A stretch of DNA of 64,000 bases. It comes from Ilex aquifolium. Lineage: Eukaryota > Streptophyta > Magnoliopsida > Aquifoliales > Aquifoliaceae. Position 1 is the stretch's first letter, and each line of letters starts with the position of its first letter. The position numbers and the translations under genes were made by a program. The notes below the pieces were generated by a model. That model was not told the DNA's origin, made no database searches, and was given only the letters and a program-made list of their open reading frames with translations. The DNA is taken from NCBI GenBank assembly GCA_951799425.1, contig OX637393.1, positions 10,846,744-10,910,743 of the forward strand, written 5' to 3'. Of the stretch, positions 24,154 through 37,299 are shown in pieces.

Positions 24154-24855
24154 TAGGGGTGTTAAACGTGTCAGGTTAAACGGGTGACGGGTGAAAAATA
24201 TGTAAACTCATACACAACACGTTTAATAAACGGGTGAAAAATCTCAACACGAACACGACTCGTTTAATAAACGGGTAACACGACACGACTCTTTTAACCA
24301 GTTTAATTTTAAAAAAAATTATATCAACAAATTTTAATACTCCATTTTTTTTTATTGTCAATTGTATTTACCTCAAAAAAAAAAAAGAATTTTTAGCCAA
24401 ATCTCATAAAAATCAGACTTAAAGGCTTAAAAAAAATGAAAGAGGTCATTGTCTTTTATAGGCAACTCAACCCTCACCATCTACCCTCATTTTCCAATGT
24501 AGGACAAAAACAAAAAGCATTGGTTTGTCTTTGTCTTTGAAGTGCTCCCCATCTCCCCTCCTTTGTCTTTGAACTACTACTTTACTTTTTTTTTTTTGTA
24601 TTGATTTCTTTACTTCTTTTTTTCTTGCTAATTTTTTAAAATAATTATTAATTTATTATTATATTAATTTTATTTAAACGGGTAAACGTGTGATAAACGG
24701 TTTGACAGGTCTTACTTGAACACAGCCCGTTTATTAAACGTGTTTGGCGTGTTAACTCATTTATCACCCAAACTTTTTGAAATCTCACCCAAACCCGTTT
24801 AATTCGTGTCGATTCGTGTCGGTTAATCGTGTCGTGTCAGATTTTAACAGCCCTA
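24154..24855. mobile_element. Non-autonomous hAT element, 702 bp
   Basis: The ends are TAGGGGTGTTAAAC and its inverse, TTTTAACAGCCCTA. A perfect 8-bp target duplication, ATTGCGAG, flanks it at 24146-24153 and 24856-24863. Both arms are full of AAACGGGT and ACACG words in opposite orientation, typical of hAT subterminal regions. No transposase is encoded. Confidence 0.92.
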
Positions 24856-25033
24856 ATTGCGAGGATTCATGTGCTAGCAACGTATCCAAGTAGAAGTGAG
24901 TTGAAAAAACGCTCGTCTAATGCAAGAGAAATTTTTTTAATGAAATAGTGATATCAGATCAATATTATAATATGCTATCACTCACTCAATATTCAATTAA
25001 CAAGTAAATAAGTGAATACAACATTAATTTTTA

Positions 25034-26127
25034 GGGTTAATTATAATTTGCCCTCTCCAACTATATCTTACGTAGCAATCAACTCCCAGTAGTTTTATTT
25101 CCAGCAATTTGACCCTTTCTTGTATCAAAATTCAAATTAGTAACGAAAACACAGTGAAAAGTAACGGAAACATTGGAATCTTTTGGAAAAAAATATTTTC
25201 AAGACAATGTTACCCTTATCTTCCAAGGGTTAGAAATTTTGCTATTTAAGAGGAATGAAACTTTTTTTTTTCTCTTTCCCTCATCTGAGACCACAACTCT
25301 TTTTCTCTTTCCCTTATCTCTGCAACCTCTCATACACAATGCCTTTCATTTCTAACCATCTGACCCATATCCTTAAAAAAAATGGCTTCGAGTGAAGCAT
25401 CAACTCATGGAGAAACTGAAAAACTATATTATTGCGGATTGAAATGCAAATTCAAGATTTCATCGCACCACTACCATTCACAGTATCATCAATTGTACCC
25501 TTCCCAGATTTCTTTCCAACATCATGTGCTTGACTGCCTTTGGTTTTACTTGCAACAGACCTTGCTATCATCCCAACAATCCACTGACCCACATGATTCC
25601 CACCAAAATTTTAATTTTCAATAAACTAATACAACAAAAGGTGACAAAAAAAATCTACGATTCATCAGTTATAGCAAACAAAACACACCCCATGTGTGGA
25701 CCTATCATGCACAGACGTGAACCCAAGCGACAAAAACCCCACAGACAGAAAAATTGCATCGTTACTTACCTACGATATTGATTGCAGCGGCTCAAGACTT
25801 CAATCGGCCTTTTATACATCCTGTACCTCAATCGACGACTTCAACCATTTCAAGACTTCGAGCATCGCAGAGACTGGTGTGAGGGTGGTTTGAAAGAGTG
25901 GTTAAATGAGTTAGGACAACTTTTATACCAGGCAAAAAATTTAATTATGGTTAATATTTTGGCGTTCCCATGGCTGAAGGGTTTTTTGGGAAATTCCTCC
26001 TCTATTTGACGACCCTTAGCCTGCTTTTTCTTTTTTGATATAAGAAGGGGGCAAATTGCTGGAAATGAAACCACAGGGAGTAAATGCTACATAGGGTATA
26101 GTTGGAGAGGGCAAATTGTAATTAATC
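25034..26127. mobile_element. MULE-like TIR element, 1,094 bp
   Basis: The left end starts GGGTTAATTATAATTTGCCC and the right end is its inverse with few changes. The inverted ends run past CTCTCCAACTATA to a GTAGCA-type word, about 50 bp in all. A perfect 10-bp duplication, TTAATTTTTA, flanks it (25024-25033 and 26128-26137); Mutator-like elements usually make 9-10 bp. Internal short frames, one starting MASSEASTHGETEKLYYCGL at 25382, are too short to assign; a distant likeness to a GRF zinc-finger start cannot be supported. Confidence 0.85.
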
Positions 26128-26137
26128 TTAATTTTTA

Positions 26138-27080
26138 TGGTTGGTTCAATTGTTAAGTCTGACATCTGATAACTCAGATGTTTTAAATTAAATTTATTAT
26201 CATATTCTTTAAGGGCTAATCACCCTTGTCTTTTTAAGAACATATATTAACTCAGGTCAAACTACGATAGTCAACCGTTGAACATTGAGTTTAAAAAAAT
26301 AGTCGGCCAAGTCTAAAAAATTTGCAGCCAAAAAAAATAAGTGAATCAGACATCCGAGGTCCACCTAAAGTAACTAAAGTAGGACCGACCACTTGATATT
26401 TATAACTATGGTAACGACAAAGTCGAGACTGTTTGGACCATTTGTTTGAAAGTTTTCCCTCTTAACAAAAGTCTATGGAGAATGGTTGTTGAGCACAAAA
26501 CTGTGGGCGTCCATTGCACAATGGAAACATCAGAATTAGATAATCAAAACTCGTCCGAAACAAATAAGGCATAACAAGTCATGTGACTCTATCAACTAGA
26601 AGGGACGGAGTTAGACCGAATTTGTTGATTTAATTAATCATTGTCATTAAATTGATTGTGGTCTCGGTATTAGTTGAATTTCGTTGTCAACCAATAAGTT
26701 ATATTGTAAGTTATTGTATCATATGTAAGTTATATTGTATTAAAATTTACTCAACTCATATTTGATTTATTTATATTTATATATAACTAAATTCATATAT
26801 TGTGAAGTTCATAAGAGTTAATATCATATTAATTTAATTTAATTTTAATTAATTAATTTATTTAATTTTATTCAAGTACGTTAATTTTGGTGAGCAACTC
26901 GTTAATCATCTGTAAAATTGTCAGCCTAAATATATGAGCAGAAACACACCAAATTGTTCTCCATTTGCCGGACTGTAACGTGGACTGCCAGACTGGCACT
27001 CGATGGAATCCAACGTGAGGAGCTGCTGGCGATTCCAAGACGTTTTGAATTGGACGGTCATGATCTGTCTATCAGCATCA
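26138..27080. other. Intergenic region and upstream side of the FAH gene
   Basis: No gene is visible. A dispersed repeat at 26211-26300 is related to 9757-9850. From about 26690 the sequence is very AT-rich. The proximal promoter of the downstream hydroxylase gene probably lies at the right end. Confidence 0.5.
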
Positions 27081-30000
27081 CCATTTTATATTCACCCAAA
27101 AAAAATCAGATCTAGCAGGGCCTCTTCTCCCACTATCCACTTCTCAGCTGAGACAAACACCCAACACAGACAGTGCTCTGTGTTTGTGGGTTAGAGAGAG
27201 AAAGCCTTTTGGCTTCTGGAGCGTAGTAGTCGTGGTCTAGAGAGAGATTATCTGGCTAAACGTCATTGATTGGACCAGCATTTTTGTTGGGTTAGTCTTC
27301 GTTTTCTGTTTACAATTAATTACTTGTTTAGATATGAATAGATCTGAGATTGTTGCTAATTTATGAAGATAATTCTGGTGGTATTTCAGAATTTGTTGGG
27401 TTTCATGTGTGATTTGAAATGCTTCGATAAAAGGACATTATGGGCTTGACAATTGATTAGGCTTTATATGTTTACTTTGTAATTTGGAGTGGTTTTTGAA
27501 AATACATTGTGGGTTTTGCTTGGTTTGATTTGTTAGGCAAAAAGTCTCTTTCTGATAGCCCATCAAGTTCTTGAATTTCAGGGGTATATTGGGAAACATC
27601 TTTCTTTCTGACCAATTTGAAAAAGGTGTGCTTTTCAAGCAATTTTACAGTATTTTGTGTTGATTTTTCATTTGAAGTAGTTATGTGAAGGTACATTGTG
27701 TGCTTCGCTTGATCTGAGTCTGTTTCTGATTGGATACAGAGTTTTTAAATTTCATGGTTTATAACGGAAATGCCATTTTTTTTGGGATTTATTTGGTTTT
27801 CTTTGTTGATTTTACTTATGGAGTGGCCTTGTGGAAGTGCATTGTATATGTGGTTATTGGTTGCTTGCTTCTATTAGTTAGGTTAGAAGTCTCTTTTTTT
27901 GATGTTGTGTGCTATTTAATTTCATTCATACTTTGGAAAACATATATCTTATTCCTGGCTTCATGTATATAAAAAGCTGATAGTAGTTGATTTTGCCAAA
28001 TCACTATTTTGAAATTTGAGTGGTTTTGGATTTTTAGTCTAGCATGATAAGATAAATTTCACTAGTTGTTCACCAAATAATAAAATCTAAAGAACAACTA
28101 CAATTTTTCAAAACTAAAGAACGTCTTTGATGGGATTAAATTATTTCGATTTTCTTGTCACTTTTGGGGAAACTTAATAAATTTTTGGATTTATCTTTCT
28201 TTCTATTGTTATTAATTATTTTTGCTCAATATTTGTGCATATAGCCATACCAGCCATGCATAAGTATGAATGTACGGTTATGAGAAATATGCAGTTGAAA
28301 TGATGACCTCAATAATAACTTGATATTGGATAAAAAAAATAAATAATAATCTTGATATACCAACTTATAAGGAGTAGCACCTTTGGCACTCCATTTTGTT
28401 GGTCTATACACTACTTTCCATGTTTTATACATATTCATACACAATACATGGAGTGCGCTTAGCTAAAGATGAGTGCTAATAGTGCTGCCCTTTCTAAATT
28501 CAAAAGGTCCATAGACTACAAGGATGCATTTGATTGTTTGCTTGAAAATTGTCTTATGTCTGTTAGATTGGGGCAAAATCCCTTTGAGAATCAAGCCATA
28601 AAGAAAAGGCTGCCTCTGTCACAACTGCTAACAGAATTTGGGATGATAAAATTCATGAGACCTTAAAACTATTGTTATCCCATAAGTTTTGATGTTTCCA
28701 TTTTTCTTCCAGGGACCTACTATGATAGATCTGCAGATCCAAATACCATCAAACATACCCAAATGCACTATATAGTCACTTGATGCTACTAATCGCGGAT
28801 GCTTCTGTGACCAAGTCTTACCTTTGATTGTAGGAGGAATCACTCAACTCCAAGCAAGAGAAACTTGTAGAAAATTATGTATCTAAAACACTTGCAGTAT
28901 TTTCATTTCTCATCGATACTTATATGCATATATAAAAGTATAAGCATTGAGACTCACAATTAATGCTAGACAACTATAAAGCCAAATACATTTTAGGTAG
29001 ACAATTAAAGGATGGTTGTGAATCTGGACTGCATCAGTATTTGCTTAATCTTTAACAAGGTTTCAAGTTTTGTGAAAGGGGAGAAAAGGAAATTGCTTGG
29101 TCTTTCATTTATCGTGGTCCTTTGTAACGTTTTTGTGGGGAATAGAGCTATAATTTTTTAATTAGATGATAGAAGATGCATAAGATTTGAGTACTGTCGC
29201 CCATTTCCATATTAGACAAATGTCCTCTTTAATCAAGACGATTTGAGCTTTTTATTTAATATTCCAGCATCATAATTTGGTTCCCCTTGAAAAGATACTG
29301 TTTTTCAAGCCGAGTCATAAATCATTTAAGACTTAATCTTTGTTTAAATGACTATCATTTCTCAAAAGTTTGAGATTAGAATTGAAGTGAAGGGGGGGTG
29401 AATTCGGATTGCTCTGTGTAATAAAATATCAATTATGAAGATGCATAAGATTTGAGTACTGTCGCCCATTTCCATATTAGACAAATGTCCTCTTTACTAA
29501 AATCATGGATTAAATATTTACTAAAATTTCATGTGTAATAAAATATCTTCTCTATTTATGTTTGGCCATTGGAAGCCACTTTACACACATAGAACTGTTC
29601 TAAATTTATGTACACACTAAATAAGAGGTGTGGTACTTGTGGAAAGGTGGGATGATATTGGTCACTTGCTTTAATCAAAGGTACAACTATTGCCTTAAGA
29701 GTTCATGGAGTATTTTCTTACAGGTGGTTTGTTTGTTTGGTTCTACTTTACCCAATGGTTATTGTGGAGCCATTTTTAAACCAGAGGGGTTCCTGGATGT
29801 TATTTGGTTTCTGCAGTGAAAAATTATCTATTAACATAACATGAATTTCAAAGCACACAAATCAGGAAGTGCAATTGAATGAAAGAGTTTCCAAAAAGAG
29901 TGAAACTTTACATTTAAGCTGCCCCTATCTCAAGACTTTCCCACGGTAAGCTGGCTTACCCTGCTGCCTCCATCCCATTGTAGAGACATTATGGTGGAGT

Positions 30001-31248
30001 TAAAATTTAAGGCAGGACAGGATCCTCTTGATTCCATGACTGAAGAGAAGTGCATGGTTTTCTTAATGGATTTCGAGGGATAGTGGGGTACTAGGTAGTA
30101 GGTAGAGAAAAAGAAAAATTACTCTGGCACCTCATGCAAGCATTGGAGCTTTTTCTTGGATTGAAGAGACAAGGCTTGCATTTGAGGTCTTCTATTCATA
30201 ATTTGTAGATGGTTCAGTACGTATATAGATATAAGTCTATTAACTGTCTCAAATTCAATTGGCTATATTACCATTTCTCACAGTTCATTACCTATTGAGT
30301 GGAAAGAAACTTTTTCATGGTTGATCAATTTTGATTTCTGCCAAAAAGAATTATGTTTCTAATGGAAGTCTTTTTTGGTTTTAAATCATATGACCTCATG
30401 GTGGCTGTCTCTGTAAATTGTAAATTCTATCATATATATAACTGTTAAACTTGTTATGCTTTGTTTCTTAGTTTCTTTGGCTTTGTTTCTTAGTTTCTTT
30501 GGCTTTGTGTACTTTTTTTGCATTGAAGGCATGTCACCCTGTTGTTTTGGTAAAATTTGCTTGCTTTTAGTGACATTCAAATGTAGGTTATGATGTTGAT
30601 ATTCATTGTAAAATGGAAGTACCATTGGTCTCTCAACAAAAGTAATGATAGTAACAATAATAGTGATGGTGATAATAGCATTGGTCAAGGACTCTATCAG
30701 TTATTATGGGGCTTGTTTTAGAAAATCTGTGTAGGTTTTGTGCACTCGCTAAGTTGAGATCCTAAGATAGCCCCTGACTCTATCTCGTATACATGTATCC
30801 TCCATCAGAGACAACTGGATTCAGAATTGAAAAAAAAATCCAATGTACATTTCCAGAAACACCAACTAGATGGGGAATATAATGTCAAATTACGTATCAT
30901 AAACAAGAGAGTAATGTTTCCCGGTTATGTGCTTCACAACTATTTTCTATGATTAAAAAGGTCGGAAAAGGAACTTGCAAGCATGATCTGACCAATGAGT
31001 GACAGACAAACCATTGTTGCCCCATGACTTCTCAATATATGAAAAATATATTCTTCAAAAAATTAAGAACATCTATCAGTATCTGGGAACAAATGTGATT
31101 ACATTTTTTCACGTGTTTCGAATGTTCAACCATTCCCTATGTAATCTATGTGCTATTTAAGCTTTTATGAGTTTTGTCACCTGCTCAACTTTCTGCCTTT
31201 TCCTTGTTTCCATTCATAGTGATATCTGTTGCATTGTAAGCTGCCAAG
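27080..31248 (+). promoter_or_regulatory. Probable FAH promoter, 5' leader and 3.9-kb leader intron
   Basis: A TATA-like TTTATATTC lies near 27084, followed by a CT-rich leader. A plausible donor (GG|GTTAGT) is at 27291 and an acceptor (CATTCATAG) ends at 31219, 29 bases before the ATG. That gives a leader intron of about 3.9 kb, which fits the lack of any other gene in this stretch. Inside are a 60-bp direct duplication (29171-29234 and 29438-29497) and a 24-bp tandem repeat at 30456-30508. Exact transcript ends cannot be read from sequence. Confidence 0.5.
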
Positions 31249-31899
31249 ATGGTTGCACAGGGCTTTGTAGTAGATTTGAATAAACCCCTTGTCTTTCAGG
31301 TAAACTTTGCTGCTCATGCCTTCATTTGTATTTGATGCACTTCAGTATACTTACGGTTGCTTAGTCCACTGTCCTTGTAACTGCATGGAATTTTTCACAG
31401 GTTGGCCATCTTGGAGAAGCTTATCAGGAGTGGGTTCACCAGCCCATAGTTGGCAAGGAAGGCCCTAGATTTTTTGAAAGTGATTTTTGGGAGGTATTAC
31501 TTTTGTCTTTGAACATAAGAACTAGTAGAGAGCCATAGGTTCACACTTTACTCACACATACATTAGTGTCCATGCATGTGTGCTCTATGCATCTAAGTTA
31601 GCTTTTGGAATATCAGGTGCAATATAAGGCAATGTATTTTGACTTGTATGATATGGCAATACATAAAGCTGCAATTGACTCGTTTCTGTTATAAAACAGT
31701 TTCTAACCCTCACAGTATGGTGGGTAATTCCACTCATTTGGCTCCCTGTTGTATGCTGGTCAATCTCCATGTCGTTACGGATGGGCCACACACTTCCTCA
31801 GGTAGCGGTAATGGTGGTCTCTGGCATTTTTATATGGACATTGATGGAATATACTCTGCATCGCTTCCTTTTTCACATCAAGACAAAGAGCTATTGGTT

Positions 31900-31935
<36 letters not shown>

Positions 31936-33548
31936 GTATGGGTGTGCGTGTCTGTCTTATAATTTACATTCTTTCCACTATTATTGTCAAAATCTTTTTA
32001 CAGGGGAAACACCATTCATTATCTTCTTCATGGTTGTCATCATAAGCACCCCATGGATGGCCTACGCCTTGTTTTCCCTCCTGCTGCAACAGCTATTCTG
32101 TGTGTACCAGTATGTTTTATTCCTCACTATTCCTCTATTTGTTCTTCCCGAGAAATTATATGACCTGGAATCATCTTTGTTTTTGACTCTTACTGTTTGT
32201 GTTCTCTCTTTGACATGTGGCCTTGAATTCCTTTCTTTAGATTATATGGTAACTGCCGGTGATCCTTACTTTCTGCAAACGGATGCTATTATCTGAATGA
32301 TCTTGCTATTTATGACTTCCTGTCAACTATCAGTTGTCATCTCTATTATTGTTGACCTATGTGGATGTGGTAACTTCTGGCTGTTGAATAAACCGAGCCA
32401 TCTGAGCTCAACTTGTGCCCATTTCAGTGTTGGGTTGTTCAGCTTGGATCAATTAGAAAATGACTCGAGCATGATTAAATCTTTAAGCTCAAGTCTGAGC
32501 ACAAATTTAAGCTCACACTCTGAAAAGGATCAAAGAACAGAGAACTGGAGCATATGATTTAGAAACTAATCTGAGCTTGAGCAAGAATTCACTTGAGCTT
32601 GAGCTGTGATAGACTCAAGCTGATCCTGAGCACATCAAAGCTCAAGGCTCAGTTTAATTAACGCTCCTACTGCCAATTCTGTCCTTTCATACTGCGAATT
32701 CGACAAGTCAGTTGGTTTGTGTTGCAATCATTGGGACACAGTTTTTTGTTTTTTTGGTCTGGCTTTGGACACGGTTCACTACTTGCTTTTACGAATTTTT
32801 TGTTTGAAGAACAATGTATGTGAATGCTGGCCAAGCCAGCTAGTTTGAAAAGAACAAAGGAGCTTACTTTGCACCAAACATAGAAGAAGCACTGATGTAC
32901 GGAACATGAGCATGTCAAAAATATTCTTGATTGGTTTTCTATTCCTTCTTACTGCCTGTTCTCCATCGTTGCCAGTTCTGGAACTTGGTTCGAGTCATGT
33001 CTACTCCTTCTGTGACTCCTGCTGTATTTGGAGGTGGTTTGCTGGGTTATGTCATGTATGATGTCACTCATTACTACTTGCATCATGGACAGCCAACCAG
33101 TGAAGTACCTCGAAATCTTAAGGTAAAGAGATATTACCGTTGCATGTTTTCAAAGGGAATCTTTGTATCCACAACTTGCTTTCTAGTCTGGCTAACTAAT
33201 CAGATGAATCATTCCTTAGTTTGCTTTATTTCTTTTTTCAGCTTCACGAAAGCTTCTGAAGCTGGTTATTCTATGAAATAAATAAATCCATCAATTCATA
33301 CTTTTCCACATCCGTAGGAGAATTCAATAGTCTTATGATTATTGTAGGGTGAATTAGGGTGAATTTGTCAAAGTAAAAGTGTTATGATTATTGTGTTTCT
33401 ACTGATTTCGGTTCCTTCTGTTATGCAGAAATATCACCTAAATCATCATTTCCGCATCCAGAACAAGGGCTTTGGTATCACTTCCTCCATATGGGACAAG
33501 GTGTTCGGAACACTACCTCAATCAAAATCAGCTGAGAAGAGTAAATGA
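31249..33548 (+). CDS. FAH1: Dihydroceramide fatty acyl 2-hydroxylase (FAH1/FAH2-like)
   Basis: Six coding exons, all with GT...AG borders: 31249-31299, 31401-31493, 31700-31896, 32004-32109, 32976-33122 and 33429-33548. The spliced protein is 237 residues, the same length as Arabidopsis FAH1, and opens MVAQGF. It lacks the cytochrome b5 domain of fungal and animal FA2H, as plant members do, and so needs a separate b5 partner. Two hydrophobic spans lie near residues 49-68 and 79-98. Di-iron histidine clusters are HRFLFH (102-107), HYLLHGCHHKH (119-129), HYYLHH (181-186) and HLNHH (201-205); all are intact. The enzyme should add a 2-hydroxyl to very-long-chain acyl groups of ceramides in the ER membrane. 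No defect is visible. FAH1 and FAH2 paralogues cannot be told apart here. Confidence 0.95.
31902..31932. repeat. (CT)n microsatellite at the third FAH intron
   Basis: About 15 CT units begin five bases after the splice donor of coding exon 3, inside a 107-bp intron. It is the polymorphic-looking part of an otherwise ordinary gene. Confidence 0.9.
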
Positions 33549-33990
33549 TTTAGTAGTGTAGGGCAGTTCCAATTATGAAAGCTTTGGCGTTCCATTCATT
33601 TTCTTCATCCTAGTTATTCTTTTTATGCTGTTTATCACATCTATGGTGTTCTTTTCTAAGCTTTGGTAGCATGTCGGCATTGTGTTACTTGTTTTTCCTG
33701 AGATACAAAAATCTGTATAAAACGAATTGATGATCTTGGATCCATTATTGATTTATTCATAATAGACGTGTTATCTTCATTTTTTATATTTTTACGTTTC
33801 AAAATTGTAGAAAAATGTTGATCTAAGGAATTTTGTCAGTATGTTTTGGCCATGACTTAGCTGCCTGAAGTTCAGATAGTATGTAGTTTGTCAGCATGAG
33901 TTATTTTCTACTGTTCATCATATTTGTTCTCAAAAGAGCAAGATAAAATGTTCCAATTTCTTGCGAGGATGACTACGATACTGAAAGATG
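33549..33990 (+). other. FAH 3' region
   Basis: The first part is the 3' untranslated region of the hydroxylase gene, with AT-rich possible polyadenylation stretches near 33715-33770. Nothing else is recognisable before the nested TIR elements. Confidence 0.55.
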
Positions 33991-34327
33991 TACCATATCA
34001 AAAGTTATAATTTTTTAAGGTGTAAGTTACAACTTTAAAGGCATAATTGCTCAAAATATTATGATCGTTCACAAAATGTTATGATCGATTTTGAAAATTA
34101 TAACTTTTAAATGTTAAGTTATACCTGTTAAAGGTCAAAGTACACTTACTAGAATGTGAAATTAGAGGATCTCAAATACACCCTCTATTTACACTCAACT
34201 CTCTATTTTGAAGAGTTGATTATTAAAAATTAAGTTTAAATAGACTCTTTATTTAGACTAGTTAAAATAGAGAATCTAATTTGACTCTCTATATTTGGAG
34301 AGTTTAGTCTACTCTCTATTCTATTTT

Positions 34328-37299
34328 GGGTAAATTACACAAAGCCTCTTTGAACTTAAAGCCAATTGAACATCACCTTCTTCAACAATTATGGATTGCA
34401 CTTAACTTCCTCTTACTTGTGAATAAAGTGCAAACCATGACAAACCTAACGGTTTTTACAGACTAAAATGCCCATCATTTGTCTTTTTATTTCCTTTGTA
34501 ATGCCATCCATTCCAGCAACTAAACACCCAAAAAAAACCCACAAGCAAATAGGCAGAACCCTTTCTCAACCACTAGGGCTGTTAAACAAGCCAAGTTTGA
34601 ACATTTTTTTAGGCTCGTTTATGTGTAAATTAGACTTGAATTAGACTCGAATTCAGCTCGATTATCACCCCTATCAACGACCATAATTGTCCTACTCCCA
34701 CCACGACTGGTCCATCCCTACCCCAAACTCTCCTTTCCACCTCGTTGACACACCAGTCAAAAGCCCCTAGCTCCCCCAACACACCCCTCCCAAACACTAG
34801 TCAAAAGCCCCCACCAAAATGACCCGTTTGAATAAGTAGTTTTGGATTCTAGGCAATGTAGAAGATGATGGTGATCAAACCCTATCTCGGATCTTGCAAG
34901 ATCCGTGGATCAGATCCTCCATCATCCGATTAGACCTTGGCACGTTTCACTTTATGCTGCTTACTTACTTGACAATCAGTGTTATACCTCTATGATCTAG
35001 GCAAAAACACAAGCAGACATTGTTAGATACAGAAATGTGCAAGTATAGTTGAATTCATGGAATGAGTTTTGAGAATGGTGTTCTATGATCTCATAGCCAG
35101 GGTCATGGCTTGATTCAACCTCAAATTAATTAGGGTGTGGAAGAAGATTTGATTTTTTTGGTAATTGGGTATAAAAGAAAACAGGGGTGGGTAATTGGGT
35201 ACAAAGAGTCGCAAAGGTGTGGGGTTGGGGAGTTACTATTATTAACCAACTGAGCCTACTCACAATTAGTTACAGTGAACCTCAGCACATTGTAGTAGCT
35301 CAACCAAATCCAGCTGATCAACACACGTGAAACTGTTGTAACTAACTCCACTTATCTGTCCAGCTCAGCAAGATCTGTAACAAATTGACAGTTAGTTAGC
35401 CTAAGAATTGTGTATAAATACAACATCATGTACAAATTAAGTGTGCAAGGAAATAAATCAAGAATGAAAATTCTCTGTCTTTATCTTCTTCATTTCTCTG
35501 AAACTCTGAACTTCATCATGGTATCAGAGCTATAAATCAGACAAACGTCTGTATCAATGGCAACAAATTCAGTAGGTACTTCATCTTTTTCTTCTTCGTC
35601 TTCAACTACTATAAACACAGTCTCATCTTAGTCTCCTATCTACCTTATGTCAAACATATGTAACCTGATATCTCTTCGTCTGGATTCTACAAATTATGTG
35701 TCATGGAGATTTCAGATCTTTGCACTGTTATGTGCTCATTCTTTTTCCACTTTCTTGATGGATCAAATCCATGTCCAATGCAATTTCTTCCTGATGAAAA
35801 TGGTACATCTACTGCTGAAATCAATCCACAATATCAGCAGTGGATTGTCCAAGACCAAGCACTAATGACACTAATAAATGCTACTCTCTCACAGTCAGCT
35901 ATTACACATGTTATAGGATACACTAATTCCTAAGAAGTTTGGCTACCTTTGGAAAAAAAGGTTTTCTTCTTTATCTCGAGCAAATATCTTACAGCTTAAG
36001 ACTACTTTACAAACAATTACGAAAGGAACATAATCCATAGATGAGTATTTGCAGAAAATAAAGGAGTCACGAGATAAGCTTGCAGCAGTTTCAGTTCTGG
36101 TAGAAGATGAATATCTGCTTATATGCACCTTGAATGAATTGCCAGCTGAATATAGTGTCTTTCAGACTGCAATTCGAATCAGATCACAACCACTTTCTTT
36201 AGAAGATCTGCACTCTCTTCTTAAGGCTGAAGAACTATCCATCAAAGCCAACTCAAAGTTGCAAGTGAGTTATTTCAATCCTATTGCCATGATAGCACCA
36301 CAAATCAGACAACCCTTCTATAACAACAATGGTAGAAACTATTCAAGTCAAGGAAGAGGAAACAAAGGTCGCAATGGTAACAGAGGAGGTAGAAATCAGA
36401 ATGGTCACAATAACAGATTCAATACACAGTAGCAGAAGTCTAGCTCAAATCAATACAACCAGAATAGATCTCCACCAACTACTTGTCAGATCTGTAACAA
36501 AATTGGTCATAATGTTGCAATTTGTTATCATCACATGAATACTGCTTATCAGGGCCAAAATCATCAATCCTTAGCTTCATTTAATGCTATGATTGCTACT
36601 TCAGACTATTCTCCTAATCAACAGTTCAATCCCAATGATTTTACATCTGAATATTCACCCTACACTACTATGGCTACTACATTTGGTCAACAGAGTCCAA
36701 ATTTTTGGCTTATTGATACTGGTGCTTCACATCACATCACTTTAAGCCTTGCAGATCTGTCTCTTGTCTCTCCTTATTTTGGTGAAGACAAAGTGTCTAT
36801 TGGAAATTCATTTCTCTGAAAATCTGAACTTCATCAGTTATAGCAAGGGTGGGTTAGGTGGGAGGAGTTGCATCGCCTATGGAGTGGGAGTGGGGGTGGG
36901 GGTGGGGGTGGACGAGGAGATGGGGGTGGAGATGTTATCGGTGGTGGGGATCGCGCGGAGGTGAAAGGGTTACAGAGAGAGAGAGAAAGGTGACAGAAAG
37001 GAGACCACTAGAAATCTATGGGTTTTATGTTTGCCCAGTAAATTTTTTCTGTTGGATAAAATTTGGATGAAGGGTAAAATTAGTAATTTAATTTTTTAAA
37101 TTAGGAAAAAATTATTTATTTTATAACATGCGTTTAATTAACGCGTACAATTACCGTGTCGTTATAAACTTATAATAAACTGATTTTGTTATATTTGCAT
37201 TTTATTCACAAGTAAGAGGGGGTTAAGTGAAACCCGTAAAACTTGAGAGGGTGATGTGCAACTGACCTTAAGTTCAGGGAAACTTTGTGTAATTTATTG
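34328..37299. mobile_element. MULE-like element with ~115-bp inverted ends, hosting a copia fossil
   Basis: The left arm starts TAAATTACACAAAG at 34331 and its inverse copy ends at about 37295. Similarity continues for about 115 bp, to the shared CTCTTACTTGTGAATAAA. Long inverted ends suggest a Mutator-like element, but the flanking duplication is not recognisable. It contains the copia fossil and a G-rich stretch at 36885-36935. Confidence 0.7.
35021..36836 (+). mobile_element. Fossil Ty1/copia retrotransposon, strongly shortened
   Basis: A probable 5' LTR (about 35021-35518) is followed directly by a TGGTATCAGAGC primer-binding site matching initiator tRNA-Met, as copia elements use. A gag-like region with a zinc knuckle (CQICNKIGHN) and the start of a protease (DTGASHH) follow. 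The element then passes directly into the last bases of a 3' LTR. Integrase, reverse transcriptase and RNase H are absent. It is broken and cannot be whole. Confidence 0.82.
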
